A stretch of DNA of 64,000 nt from an uncultured Rhizobiaceae group bacterium (lineage in GTDB: Bacteria; Pseudomonadota; Alphaproteobacteria; Rhizobiales; Rhizobiaceae): positions 35,164 through 99,163 of the forward strand of contig CALIOE010000095.1 of NCBI GenBank assembly GCA_938044775.1, in the 5' to 3' direction. Positions 17,405 to 25,197 of the stretch are shown piece by piece. Positions within the stretch are counted from its first letter, which is position 1. Each line of letters opens with the position of its first letter. Both the position numbers and the translations under genes were made by a program. A model generated the notes under the pieces. The model did not search any database and was not told where the DNA came from. It was given only the letters and a program-made list of their open reading frames with translations.

Positions 17405-18399
17405 GGCGCGACTTCCACCGGTTCTGCCCTGCCCCGCAGCCTAAATGACAGATTTGACGATGAAATCGCCACAAGGATTGCAGCCCCGATGATCATCTGG
17501 AACGCAAATGGCGAAATGCCCAGAAGGTTCAGCCCGTTTTGCGTGATCGCAACAAACATCACGCCCAGAATACAGCCAAAAATTGTACCGCGTCCGCCGC
17601 CCAGCCGCGCGCCGCCCAGAACGACTGCGGCCAGCACGTCCAGCTCACGGCCGTAAAGGGCATTCGGCACCACTTCCTGCGCAATGTTTACCTGCATCAG
17701 ACCACCGATCCCCGCCATCATCCCGCACCAGCCGAACGCCACGACCTGCATCTGCCAGATATTGACGCCTGCGCGACGCGCGCCCTCGGGGTTGTCACCG
17801 AAAGCATAAAGCTGACGGCCAAGCGTCGTCAGGCGGATCAATATCCAGGTCGCCAGCACGCAGGCGACCATGACCGCAACCGACAGGTTCAGCTCCGACC
17901 AGGTGCCGTCCGCCGCCTGCCGCTCGAAGATGAAAACCCGGTTGGTCCACCAATCGGGAAGGTCGTAGATGTTCCGGCCCCTGGTGAAAAACATCAAAAG
18001 CCCGAAAAATGCGTTGAAAGTTGCGATGGTGATGACGATGGAAATCACCCGGAAGCCATGGATCAAAAGCGCATTGATCAGCCCCAGCCCGATCCCTAAG
18101 CCCGCCGCAATGGCGAACCCGATCGCCCAGTTACCACCTCCGACCGCCATGAAAATCTGCGCCGCCACATATTGCACGACCGAGGCCGCCACTGCGAACG
18201 AGATGTCAATGCCACCCGTAATCAGCACCACCAGAAGGCCCACCGCCCAGATCAGATTGACGGCGTTGTTGTTCAGAAGCGACGTGATGTTGCCGAGCGT
18301 CAGGAAAGTGTCAGTCATCACCGACAACACCGCGATGACTGACAAAAGCACGACCGAAAGCCGCGCCTCGACCGGGTATGTACGAAAGACGTCACGCAT
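17401..18399 (-). CDS. ABC transporter permease (CUT2/RbsC type), first copy
   Basis: Membrane subunit of 332 residues. Starting at ATG 18399, it begins MRDVFRTYPVEARLSVVLLS and has multiple transmembrane helices (VNLIWAVGLLVVLITGGIDI; AIGFAIAAGLGIGLGLINAL). The coupling segment is YAFGDNPEGARRAGVNIWQM. The upstream part of the open frame to 18492 is inside the ATPase gene and is rejected. It overlaps the ATPase stop by 8 bases and the next permease by 4, so these genes are co-translated. It imports the sugar handled by the downstream enzymes. Confidence 0.92.
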   Translation of the reverse strand: MRDVFRTYPVEARLSVVLLSVIAVLSVMTDTFLTLGNITSLLNNNAVNLIWAVGLLVVLITGGIDISFAVAASVVQYVAAQIFMAVGGGNWAIGFAIAAGLGIGLGLINALLIHGFRVISIVITIATFNAFFGLLMFFTRGRNIYDLPDWWTNRVFIFERQAADGTWSELNLSVAVMVACVLATWILIRLTTLGRQLYAFGDNPEGARRAGVNIWQMQVVAFGWCGMMAGIGGLMQVNIAQEVVPNALYGRELDVLAAVVLGGARLGGGRGTIFGCILGVMFVAITQNGLNLLGISPFAFQMIIGAAILVAISSSNLSFRLRGRAEPVEVAP

Positions 18400-19897
18400 A
18401 GATCTGTGCTTCCAACTCGGACACTTCCGTTGCACGCGGATCGTATTCCCCGACGATCCTGCCGTCTGCCATATGCAGGACGCGGTCCGCATTGAACAGA
18501 ACTTCGCTCACTTCGTCAGAGATCAGCAGGATCGCAAGCCCCTCGTCCGCCAGCTGCCGCACAATACGAAAAATACCGGCACGTGCGCCCACGTCGACAC
18601 CCACTGTGGGGCTGTCGAGGATCAGAAGACGCGGCTCGGTGGCCAGCCATTTGGCCAGAACCACTCGCTGTTGATTGCCACCGGACAGGGTCGATACAGC
18701 GTCTCCGGGCGCACCGATCTTGATTGCCAGTTCGTCGATCCAGTGACGAACCAAATTGGACTGCATGACAGGCGAGATCAGACCAAGGCTGCCCAAAATA
18801 CGATTCAGAATTGAAATCACTGTGTTGTCGGCAATGGATTGCGGCTGAATCAGGCCCAGTGACAGCCGGTCCTCGGACACATAAGCCACGCCCCGCGCGA
18901 TGGCATCGCGGATTGAGTTGAACCGGACAGGCGCACCTTCCAGCCACACCTTGCCCGCGTCCGACGCCCGCATCCCGATCAACGCGTGGGCCAGTTCACT
19001 TCGGCCAGCGCCGATCAATCCGGTCAATCCCATAACCTCGCCCCGCCGGATGGTCAGGTTGACGTTTTCGAACTCGTCATGACGCGTCAACCCCTCAACC
19101 TCAAGCACCGGTTCGGCTTCCGAGCGATCTTTGGCGCGCACAATGTTTTCCAATTGTGCACCCGTCATCAGCTCGCCCAGGCGAAATTGGGTCATGCCTT
19201 CGGTCGCAAAAACGCCGACCAATTGGCCGTCTCGCAAAACTGTCACCCGCTCGGAAACGTCGATTACCTCAGCCAGGCGATGGCTCACGAACACCACCGC
19301 GATACCCTGGGCCGCCAGCGTTCGCACAACCTCCAAAAGTGCGTCCGTCTCGCTTTGTGTAAGAGACGCGGTCGGTTCGTCCATGAAAACCAACCGCGCC
19401 TGGCCCATAAGGGCCCGCGCGATGGCCACGATCTGACGCTGGGCGATTGGCAAATCGCCCAACCGCGTATCCAGTTTCAAAGATACCTTCAATCGATCCA
19501 GCACCGTCTTCACGCGTTCCCTGTATCGGCGTCCGAAAGACAAGCGCGGCACAACGCCCACCATTTCGTCGAAGGCTATGTTCTCGGCCACGGTCATATG
19601 CGGAAACAACGCCAGGTCCTGCCAGATCACCGCTATTCCCAGAGCCCGCGCCCTGTTCGGTGAGATCGTATTGTTCCTTTCGCCGAACAGCTCCAGCTCG
19701 GCTCCGGGATCGGGCGTATAAACGCCCGTAACGATCTTGATCAACGTCGACTTGCCGCAGCCATTCTCGCCGGCAAGACAATGCACCTCCCCAGCGCGCA
19801 CCTCGAAATCGACAGATTGCAGCGCCTTTACGCCGCCAAAGGTCTTCGAGACATTTCTGAGCCGCAGCGCCGGGGCCGGATCGGGGTCGGTTGTCAT
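18392..19897 (-). CDS. Sugar ABC transporter ATP-binding protein (CUT2, two NBDs)
   Basis: Cytoplasmic ATPase of 501 residues with two nucleotide-binding domains. Domain 1 has Walker A GENGCGKSTLIK, an ALMGQARLVFMDEPTASLT Walker B, and a LPIAQRQIVAIARA signature region. Domain 2 has a degenerate Walker A (GLIGAGRSELAHAL), signature LSGGNQQRVVLAKWL and a Walker B with Asp in RLLILDSPTVGVD. This is the RbsA/MglA layout. The ATG at 19897 puts the first domain at the N-terminus; the open frame to 20173 overlaps the binding-protein gene and is rejected. Powers the sugar importer. Confidence 0.93.
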   Translation of the reverse strand: MTTDPDPAPALRLRNVSKTFGGVKALQSVDFEVRAGEVHCLAGENGCGKSTLIKIVTGVYTPDPGAELELFGERNNTISPNRARALGIAVIWQDLALFPHMTVAENIAFDEMVGVVPRLSFGRRYRERVKTVLDRLKVSLKLDTRLGDLPIAQRQIVAIARALMGQARLVFMDEPTASLTQSETDALLEVVRTLAAQGIAVVFVSHRLAEVIDVSERVTVLRDGQLVGVFATEGMTQFRLGELMTGAQLENIVRAKDRSEAEPVLEVEGLTRHDEFENVNLTIRRGEVMGLTGLIGAGRSELAHALIGMRASDAGKVWLEGAPVRFNSIRDAIARGVAYVSEDRLSLGLIQPQSIADNTVISILNRILGSLGLISPVMQSNLVRHWIDELAIKIGAPGDAVSTLSGGNQQRVVLAKWLATEPRLLILDSPTVGVDVGARAGIFRIVRQLADEGLAILLISDEVSEVLFNADRVLHMADGRIVGEYDPRATEVSELEAQIYA

Positions 19898-19921
19898 GAT
19901 TGTATTTGATGCCTGAAAAGC

Positions 19922-19942
19922 GAACCCGCGCGAGGCGGGTTC
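19922..19942 (-). terminator. Stem-loop between binding-protein and ATPase genes
   Basis: On the minus strand GAACCCGC and GCGGGTTC form a perfect 8-bp stem with a 5-base loop, followed by GCTTTTC. It lies just after the binding-protein stop. Such hairpins usually stabilise the upstream mRNA or partly terminate transcription, giving more binding protein than membrane components. That role is inferred from position. Confidence 0.55.
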
Positions 19943-19964
19943 CCCGATGTCAGCACAGGAGAGG

Positions 19965-20948
19965 TCAGAGCCCCTTTGCCGCCAAGTCGTCCACGGTGCT
20001 CTTATTGATCTCAAGCAGGTTGTCCGTGATGATATTGCGAGTCGCCGCATCCGGCTCAACAACACCAAGGCCTTCGATCTTGGTTCCGCTTGCGATCTCC
20101 TGGCCTTCGACCAGCATGTTGCCCATTGTGACAAAAACGCGACCAGCCTCAGCCGGGTTCCACATAAAGCCACCCGAGATCACATCGTTCTTGAGAAGCT
20201 TCTGACCCTGGCCGGGCGAGAACGGCCCCATCACATGAACTTTGCCGCCGAGACGACGTTCTTCGATGGCGCGCCCAGCGCCAATCGGACCCTGGCTCCC
20301 GAATGCAAGAAATCCACGCAGATCGGAGTTAGCTGCAATCAGGTCGAGCGCGGTCGAGCGGCTATCGTCGACGCTTTCGGCGACACCGTAGCGGTCGCCC
20401 ACAGGCTTCAGCTTGTCGGAGCAATTCTCGGCGATCCACTTGATCCCGGCATCGGCCCAGGCATTGTGCAGTGGCACGGTCAACGAGCCGACATACACTG
20501 CAAAAGTACCCGGCTCTTTCGTTTTCTCGCACAAAAGCTTGGCATGAGCTTCGCCAAAACCGTCCGCCGAGGCCAGTTCGAAGTTCCAGTCCACATTGTT
20601 CAGGCCTGGACCTTCATGTGCGACAACCTTGATACCCGCCTCCATTGCCTTTTTAAGAACAGGCTCAAGTGCGGCCTCATCATTCGGCACAACGCCGATG
20701 ACGTCGACACCTTTGGCGATGAGGTCTTCGATTGCACGCACCTGCAGCGCCGGGTCGGCCGAGGTCGGTCCTATCATTTCGGCGCTGACGCCGAGTTCGG
20801 CAGCGCGCTCCTTGATGCCTTCTTCCATGGCGTTGAACCATGGAATGCCGCCGATCTTGACGACGATGCCCATCGAGGTTTCAGCATTGGCGGCACTGGC
20901 AGAGACCACCAAGGCGACCGCAGCGGCCGCGTTCAAAAGTTTCTTCAT
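19965..20948 (-). CDS. Sugar ABC transporter substrate-binding protein (periplasmic)
   Basis: Binding protein of 327 residues of the ribose/galactose/rhamnose-binding type. It has a signal peptide (MKKLLNAAAAVALVVSASAA, cleavage near ANA-E at residue 23-24). Mature-protein features include VKIGGIPWFNAMEEGIKERA, DPALQVRAIEDLIAKGVDVI and GFLAFGSQGPIGAGRA, typical of the two-lobed type I fold. The ATG at 20948 follows GGGAGGAAAAC. It is the first gene of the operon, diverging from the LacI-type regulator. The ligand cannot be read from sequence. Confidence 0.92.
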   Translation of the reverse strand: MKKLLNAAAAVALVVSASAANAETSMGIVVKIGGIPWFNAMEEGIKERAAELGVSAEMIGPTSADPALQVRAIEDLIAKGVDVIGVVPNDEAALEPVLKKAMEAGIKVVAHEGPGLNNVDWNFELASADGFGEAHAKLLCEKTKEPGTFAVYVGSLTVPLHNAWADAGIKWIAENCSDKLKPVGDRYGVAESVDDSRSTALDLIAANSDLRGFLAFGSQGPIGAGRAIEERRLGGKVHVMGPFSPGQGQKLLKNDVISGGFMWNPAEAGRVFVTMGNMLVEGQEIASGTKIEGLGVVEPDAATRNIITDNLLEINKSTVDDLAAKGL

Positions 20949-21029
20949 GTTTTCCTCCCATGCGCGGCGCACAGGCGCCGCTCCGTCTTCGGTTATCCGA
21001 TTAAGACCGGGGCTCGATTCAAGCCAAAA

Positions 21030-21047
21030 ATCGGTTGCTCAATCGAT
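21030..21047. promoter_or_regulatory. Candidate LacI-family operator
   Basis: ATCGGTTGCTCAATCGAT forms an 18-base near-palindrome (7 of 8 arm positions match, central CT). It sits in the 172-base gap between the divergent lacI-type gene and the ABC operon. LacI-family operators are usually even palindromes of about this length. A related TCGGTTATCCGA sequence occurs nearby at about 20990-21001. Binding is inferred. Confidence 0.4.
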
Positions 21048-21120
21048 GTAGCAAAGGTAGACAGAAAGAAAATGTCAGTCAAGCAGCGGATGAGGCGGTT
21101 TCAGTGAAGGGTTCAGTCTC

Positions 21121-22128
21121 ATGAAATCCGGACAGAAAAGCACGATCTACGACATCGCCAGAAAGGCAGGCGCGTCGCCGTCCGCAGTGTCCGCGGCCTT
21201 GAGCGATAAGTGGAAACAACGGAGGCTGAAGCAGGAGACCGTCGAGCGAATCAGGCAGATCGCGCGAGATGAAGGGTATTCAGCCAACCTCCAGGCGCGG
21301 GGGCTGCGAAAGGCCGAATCCGGCCTCGCGGGCATGGTGCTGCCTGACCATGAGAACCGGTTTTTCGCCGAGCTCAGCCAGCAATTTGCGCGCGAAGCTC
21401 ATGCGCGCGGCCTTTGCCCTGCGATCGTCCACGCCGGACGTGAGGCGGATGCGCAGCTCAGGTCGGTTGAAAGCCTGATCGCCTATTCAGTCGACCTTCT
21501 GATGATCGCAGGTGCCACAGAACCACTGGAGCTGGCCTATGCCTGCCGCAAGGCACGTGTGCGCCATGTCTTCGTCGACCATCCCTGTATCGAAGCGCCC
21601 TCAGTTGTCACTGACAATACCGCCGGCGCGACGAAACTGACCCAAACGCTGCTGAATGACATGGAAGCCCCCTCGGCCTCAGACCCGACAACATGGCTCT
21701 ACTTTCTCGGCGGCGAGCAGCACCTGCCAGCGTCTGCCGAGAGAATTCTGGGGTTCCGCCAAGAAACAAAAGCCAGCCAGGCGTTGTTCGACCCAGAGCA
21801 GATACTGGCATGCGGTTACGAGAGCGAAAAGGCCGAAAAGGCGCTTGCGGCACTTCACGCCAGATTAGGGCAGTTGCCCGCTGGTCTCTTCGTCAATTCA
21901 ATCGGATGTCTTGAAGGGGTTTTGCGTTTTCTCTCGCGCCTTCCCGAGGGCGAGATCTCAAAGTCCACCTTCGGGTGCTTTGACTATGACCCTTTCGCGA
22001 CCCTGTCGCGCTTTCCGTTGCGTATGGTTCGCCAACGCGCCGATCTCATGGTGGGTGAAGCCTTCCGGCAGCTGGATGCCGGTGCGTTCGAGCCGAATTT
22101 GATCCGCGTCCCCACACAACTGATTTGA
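21121..22128 (+). CDS. LacI family transcriptional regulator of the sugar cluster
   Basis: Regulator of 335 residues. The N-terminal helix-turn-helix is clear (STIYDIARKAGASPSAVSAA), followed by the hinge helix region (ANLQARGLRKAESG). The remainder is a periplasmic-binding-protein-like effector domain. Its divergent position next to the ABC operon makes it the likely local repressor, released by the sugar or a phosphorylated intermediate. It is the last accessory gene before the tRNA. Confidence 0.9.
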   Translation: MKSGQKSTIYDIARKAGASPSAVSAALSDKWKQRRLKQETVERIRQIARDEGYSANLQARGLRKAESGLAGMVLPDHENRFFAELSQQFAREAHARGLCPAIVHAGREADAQLRSVESLIAYSVDLLMIAGATEPLELAYACRKARVRHVFVDHPCIEAPSVVTDNTAGATKLTQTLLNDMEAPSASDPTTWLYFLGGEQHLPASAERILGFRQETKASQALFDPEQILACGYESEKAEKALAALHARLGQLPAGLFVNSIGCLEGVLRFLSRLPEGEISKSTFGCFDYDPFATLSRFPLRMVRQRADLMVGEAFRQLDAGAFEPNLIRVPTQLI

Positions 22129-22479
22129 TGCTGTGTGGTGCGATTTCTTTGGAAAAGCAAACCACAAATCCAAGTCGAGCTGGAATGGTACATGAGCCGA
22201 ATGAATCGTACCCAGCCTGTTTTCCTCAATTGCAAGGTGTAGACTGATCCGGTCGCAATCGTCGAAAGGGCCCAGTTTCAGGTTGATGCGCTTTTCGCCG
22301 TTGTCGCGAAGATCGGAAAGCCGACTTTGGAGCTAACGTTGCGAAGGGCAGTTTCGTCCGGTGGTTTCAACGGGTCGAGTTCTGCGGGTACTTCCCAGTC
22401 ACAAAATGGGGAAAACAGTAGGGGTCAAATAAATCGACTCCATTTTATGTCATAAAAACCAAGATTTATGAAAAGATGG
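22129..22479. other. Intergenic region between lacI-type gene and tRNA-Ser
   Basis: 351 bases with no supported gene. Near its right end, AAAATGG (22403-22409) pairs with CCATTTT (22440-22446), and GGGGTC (22421-22426) can pair with GACTCC (22436-22441). This gives alternative hairpins downstream of the minus-strand tRNA. They might end tRNA transcription or belong to a small palindromic repeat; I cannot tell which. Confidence 0.4.
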
Positions 22480-22569
22480 TGGCGGAGAGACAGGGATTCG
22501 AACCCTGGGTACCCGCAAAGGCACAACGGTTTTCGAGACCGCCCCGTTCGACCACTCCGGCACCTCTCC
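22480..22569 (-). tRNA. tRNA-Ser (anticodon CGA)
   Basis: Ninety bases including an encoded CCA end. The acceptor stem GGAGAGG pairs with TCTCTCC (one G-U), followed by discriminator G and CCA. The anticodon loop reads CTCGAAA, giving CGA, which decodes UCG serine. The T arm carries GGTTCGAATCC. A long variable arm is present, as expected for class II tRNA-Ser. The 3' end points left, towards the accessory region. Confidence 0.95.
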
Positions 22570-22871
22570 GCAGAGGTATTTTTCAAGGTCTGTTGTTCGC
22601 CAAGGGAGATATCGGGACTGGTCCAACTAATCAAGAAAGAAAGCACGGCGGTTCAATGCGATGGGTCACTTCGAAAAGCCCCAAACAAACCGCCGCCGGC
22701 ACTGTAGTTCTTGACTCGGTTTTTGTTTCCTTTATATCCAGCTGCAGATTGGCGTGGGGAGACCCGCGCCCTTTCTTGTTTACCAACCAGACCCTTAACC
22801 AGACTGGCAAAAAGGCGCTTGTTGCTCTCGCGACAAAGCGCAGCCTGAACACAGCCCGAAGAGGAAAAAAG
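22570..22871. promoter_or_regulatory. rplU leader with candidate promoter
   Basis: 302 bases upstream of rplU with no gene. TTGACT at 22711-22716 and TATATC at 22733-22738 are separated by 16 bases and form a plausible housekeeping promoter reading towards rplU, leaving a leader of roughly 125 bases. I recognise no riboswitch or known ribosomal-protein leader fold in it. Confidence 0.45.
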
Positions 22872-23543
22872 ATGTTCGCAGTCGTAAAAACCGGAGGCAA
22901 GCAGTATCGCGTGTCCGCCGGCGACCGTCTCAAGGTCGAAAAACTCGCCGGTGAAGCCGGTGATATTGTTGAATTGAACGAAGTTCTGATGATCGGCGAC
23001 CAGATCGGCGCTCCGCTTGTTGACGGCGCCTGCGTGGCAGCCGAAATCGTCGAGCAGGGCCGCGACCGCAAGGTCATCGCCTTCAAAAAACGCCGTCGCC
23101 AGAACTCACGCCGTACCATCGGCCATCGCCAGCACCTGACAACGCTGGAGATCACTGAACTGCTCACGGGTGGCAAAAAGCCCTCCAAGAAAGCCGCGAC
23201 GAAACCCGCAGCCAGGAAAGCGGAAGCTCCGAAGGCCGAAGCTAAGGCTGAACCAAAGAAGGCTGAGCCCAAAAAGGCTGAACCAAAGGCCGAGAAAAAG
23301 GCTGAGGCTCCTGCAGCCGGTGCACCCTTGTTTACCGCACCGGCCGGCGGCGAGAAAGACAAGCTGACCGACATCAAAGGCATCGGCCCGGTGGCGGAGA
23401 AGCAGCTCAACGAGCAGGGCATCATGACGTTTGCCCAGATTGCCGCGCTGACCAAAGCGGAGATCGCGACGGTTGACGAAAACATGCCGTTCAGCGCCGA
23501 CCAGATCACTGACTGGCAGGCACAGGCAAAAGAGAAAGCCTGA
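22872..23543 (+). CDS. rplU: 50S ribosomal protein L21 with C-terminal extension
   Basis: Protein of 223 residues, about twice the usual L21 length. Residues 1-100 are L21 ([40 protein letters not shown]). Residues about 105-155 are a Lys/Ala/Pro/Glu-rich linker with repeats of the [10 protein letters not shown] type. Residues about 165-223 form a helix-hairpin-helix-like domain ([20 protein letters not shown]). L21 binds 23S rRNA in the large subunit; the extra domain is known in some alphaproteobacteria and its role is unclear. The ATG at 22872 after GAGG is chosen although the frame is open upstream through the tRNA. Confidence 0.95.
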   Translation: MFAVVKTGGKQYRVSAGDRLKVEKLAGEAGDIVELNEVLMIGDQIGAPLVDGACVAAEIVEQGRDRKVIAFKKRRRQNSRRTIGHRQHLTTLEITELLTGGKKPSKKAATKPAARKAEAPKAEAKAEPKKAEPKKAEPKAEKKAEAPAAGAPLFTAPAGGEKDKLTDIKGIGPVAEKQLNEQGIMTFAQIAALTKAEIATVDENMPFSADQITDWQAQAKEKA

Positions 23544-23651
23544 GGGTAGATCAGGCAAGGGAGGTCTTTCCGCTTGGCAAGTCGCCAGATGACAGGAAAG
23601 TCTGACCTAAAGGAAACGAGAAACGCACGGCGTTTCGAAGGAGACTGAAAA

Positions 23652-23921
23652 ATGGCACATAAAAAAGCCGGTGGCTCATCCCGTAACGGTCGCGATTCAG
23701 CAGGCCGTCGCCTTGGTGTGAAGAAGTTCGGTGGCGAATCTGTCGTCCCGGGCAACATCATCGTGCGTCAGCGCGGCACCAAATGGCATCCGGGCAACAA
23801 TGTTGGCATGGGCAAAGATCACACCATCTTTGCGCTTACTGAAGGCAAGGTCACATTTGCCGCGAAAGCCAATAAGCGCACCTACGTATCGGTGATGCCG
23901 ATCGCGGATGCCGCCGAATAA
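23652..23921 (+). CDS. rpmA: 50S ribosomal protein L27
   Basis: Protein of 89 residues beginning [20 protein letters not shown], the highly conserved L27 N-terminus that reaches toward the peptidyl-transferase centre. The family segment [18 protein letters not shown] follows. It has normal length and lies 108 bases after rplU in the standard rplU-rpmA order. AAGGAGA precedes the ATG. A strong terminator hairpin follows the gene. Confidence 0.98.
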   Translation: MAHKKAGGSSRNGRDSAGRRLGVKKFGGESVVPGNIIVRQRGTKWHPGNNVGMGKDHTIFALTEGKVTFAAKANKRTYVSVMPIADAAE

Positions 23922-23984
23922 CCGGATCAACTTTTTCATCCGGTGGTCACAAACCCTCCGGATGTCATAGCAACGACACTTTCG

Positions 23985-24014
23985 AAGGGGAGATGGCCAC
24001 CATCTCCCCTTTTT
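23985..24014 (+). terminator. Rho-independent terminator after rpmA
   Basis: AAGGGGAGATGG and CCATCTCCCCTT form a perfect 12-bp stem around a 3-base loop, followed by a short T run. It lies 60 bases downstream of the rpmA stop. It should end the rplU-rpmA transcript before the acetyltransferase gene. Confidence 0.9.
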
Positions 24015-24065
24015 GATTCTCGAGGGAGGAATCAAAGGGGGCCAAAACCGGGAAGGAACAGCCCC

Positions 24066-24605
24066 ATGGATATTCTCGTAACCAAGAGACTGACACTGAG
24101 ACCACCTCTTGAGGTCGATGTGGATGATATTGCGCTTGGCATTGCAAATCCTCGCGTTGCAAAAATGCTCGGCTCGGTACCCCAGCCCTATGCGCAAAAC
24201 GATGCCCGTATCTGGCTCGACAAGGTCAGAAAAGAACGCTGCGTCTACACCATCCATCTGCACCGTCTTATTGGTTGCGTCGGCGTGCATGAGCATCCCG
24301 GTCACCTGGAACTGGGTTACTGGCTTGCAGAACCGGATTGGGGCAGGGGTTATGCAACCGAGGCCGCCCGCGCAGCATTGACGAGAGCGTTTTGCGTGTT
24401 TGACGCCGACGAGATTGTATCGGGTGCGGCCGTTGATAATCGCGCGTCCCTGCGTGTTCAGGAAAAGCTCGGCTTTGAAGAGATCGGACAGCGACCACGC
24501 CGTTTCCTGTCTCGCGAGACCGACGTCAATGCCGTCAACACAAGACTGACGCGCGACCGGTTTCAGCGTCTCTTCGGCCCGCTGGAAACCGAGAGGGCTG
24601 CCTGA
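24066..24605 (+). CDS. GNAT family N-acetyltransferase
   Basis: Acetyl-CoA-dependent acyltransferase of 179 residues of the RimJ/RimL-like type (MDILVTKRLTLRPPLEVDVD at the start). The acetyl-CoA-binding loop region is visible as LGYWLAEPDWGRGYATEAAR, followed by NRASLRVQEKLGFEEIGQ near the C-terminus. The ATG at 24066 follows GGAAGGAA; the longer frame to 23943 runs through the terminator and is rejected. A GNAT gene between rpmA and obgE is common in Hyphomicrobiales. The substrate, protein or small molecule, is unknown. Confidence 0.88.
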   Translation: MDILVTKRLTLRPPLEVDVDDIALGIANPRVAKMLGSVPQPYAQNDARIWLDKVRKERCVYTIHLHRLIGCVGVHEHPGHLELGYWLAEPDWGRGYATEAARAALTRAFCVFDADEIVSGAAVDNRASLRVQEKLGFEEIGQRPRRFLSRETDVNAVNTRLTRDRFQRLFGPLETERAA

Positions 24606-24640
24606 CCGTTGCTACACCATGTGAGCAACGGAGTATCAAC

Positions 24641-25186
24641 ATGTCTACCAGCACCCGGGTCCGCTTTTACTTTCTCGCCGTCCTTGCAACGTTTCTGCTT
24701 GCGCCATCACTGGCGCAGGCAAAGCCCTTGTTCACTTTCGAGGACTATTTCCGTGGCAAGACCATTGCCTACGGGAAGTTTTCGGCCATCAACGGCGTCA
24801 AGCGTTCCTTTCGCGTCGATCTGAACGGCATTTGGGATGGAAAGACGCTGAAGCTGATCGAGAAATTCAGTTACGACGACGGCCTGAGGGAAACAAAGAT
24901 CTGGTATTTCACCAAGACCGCTGAAGGCCACTACACAGGCCGTCGGGACGACGTGAAGGGAGTTGCCAGGGTGCGCATTCGAGGCAAAACCGCACGTTAT
25001 GGCTACCGGCTCTATCTCGATGCCGAGAACCGCAAGAACCTCGTCCGCTTTCGCGACAAAATGGTGCTGAAGGACGACGGAACATTGGTGAACACTGCCA
25101 CCGTTTTCAAATTCGGATTGCCCGTTGGCCGGGTTACGGTGAACTTTGCCCGGGCACGTGATGCAGGAAAACTGAAGAAGCCCTGA
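24641..25186 (+). CDS. DUF3833 family exported protein
   Basis: Protein of 181 residues with a signal peptide (FYFLAVLATFLLAPSLAQAK). The body matches the DUF3833 pattern: a phenylalanine-rich F-x-x-Y-F-x-G-K-T start, GIWDGKTLKLIEKFSYDDG, an internal DDVKGVARVRIRGKTARYG, and a late FKFGLPVGRVTVNFAR. Function unknown; members are often lipoproteins, but no lipobox cysteine is seen here. It converges on the permease gene at 25198. Confidence 0.75.
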   Translation: MSTSTRVRFYFLAVLATFLLAPSLAQAKPLFTFEDYFRGKTIAYGKFSAINGVKRSFRVDLNGIWDGKTLKLIEKFSYDDGLRETKIWYFTKTAEGHYTGRRDDVKGVARVRIRGKTARYGYRLYLDAENRKNLVRFRDKMVLKDDGTLVNTATVFKFGLPVGRVTVNFARARDAGKLKKP

Positions 25187-25197
25187 GCAACCACCCG

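Noticed and set aside
19947..21107. Plus-strand open frame of 386 codons across the binding-protein gene
   Set aside because: Antisense to a clear periplasmic binding protein with signal peptide; composition is that of a shadow frame.
22000..22480. Search for an integrase or a repeat of the tRNA 3' end marking an island attachment site
   Set aside because: None was seen inside the window, so no attachment site is annotated.
22476..22871. N-terminal extension of the rplU reading frame
   Set aside because: It would be translated through the tRNA-Ser gene on the opposite strand; L21 starts canonically at 22872.
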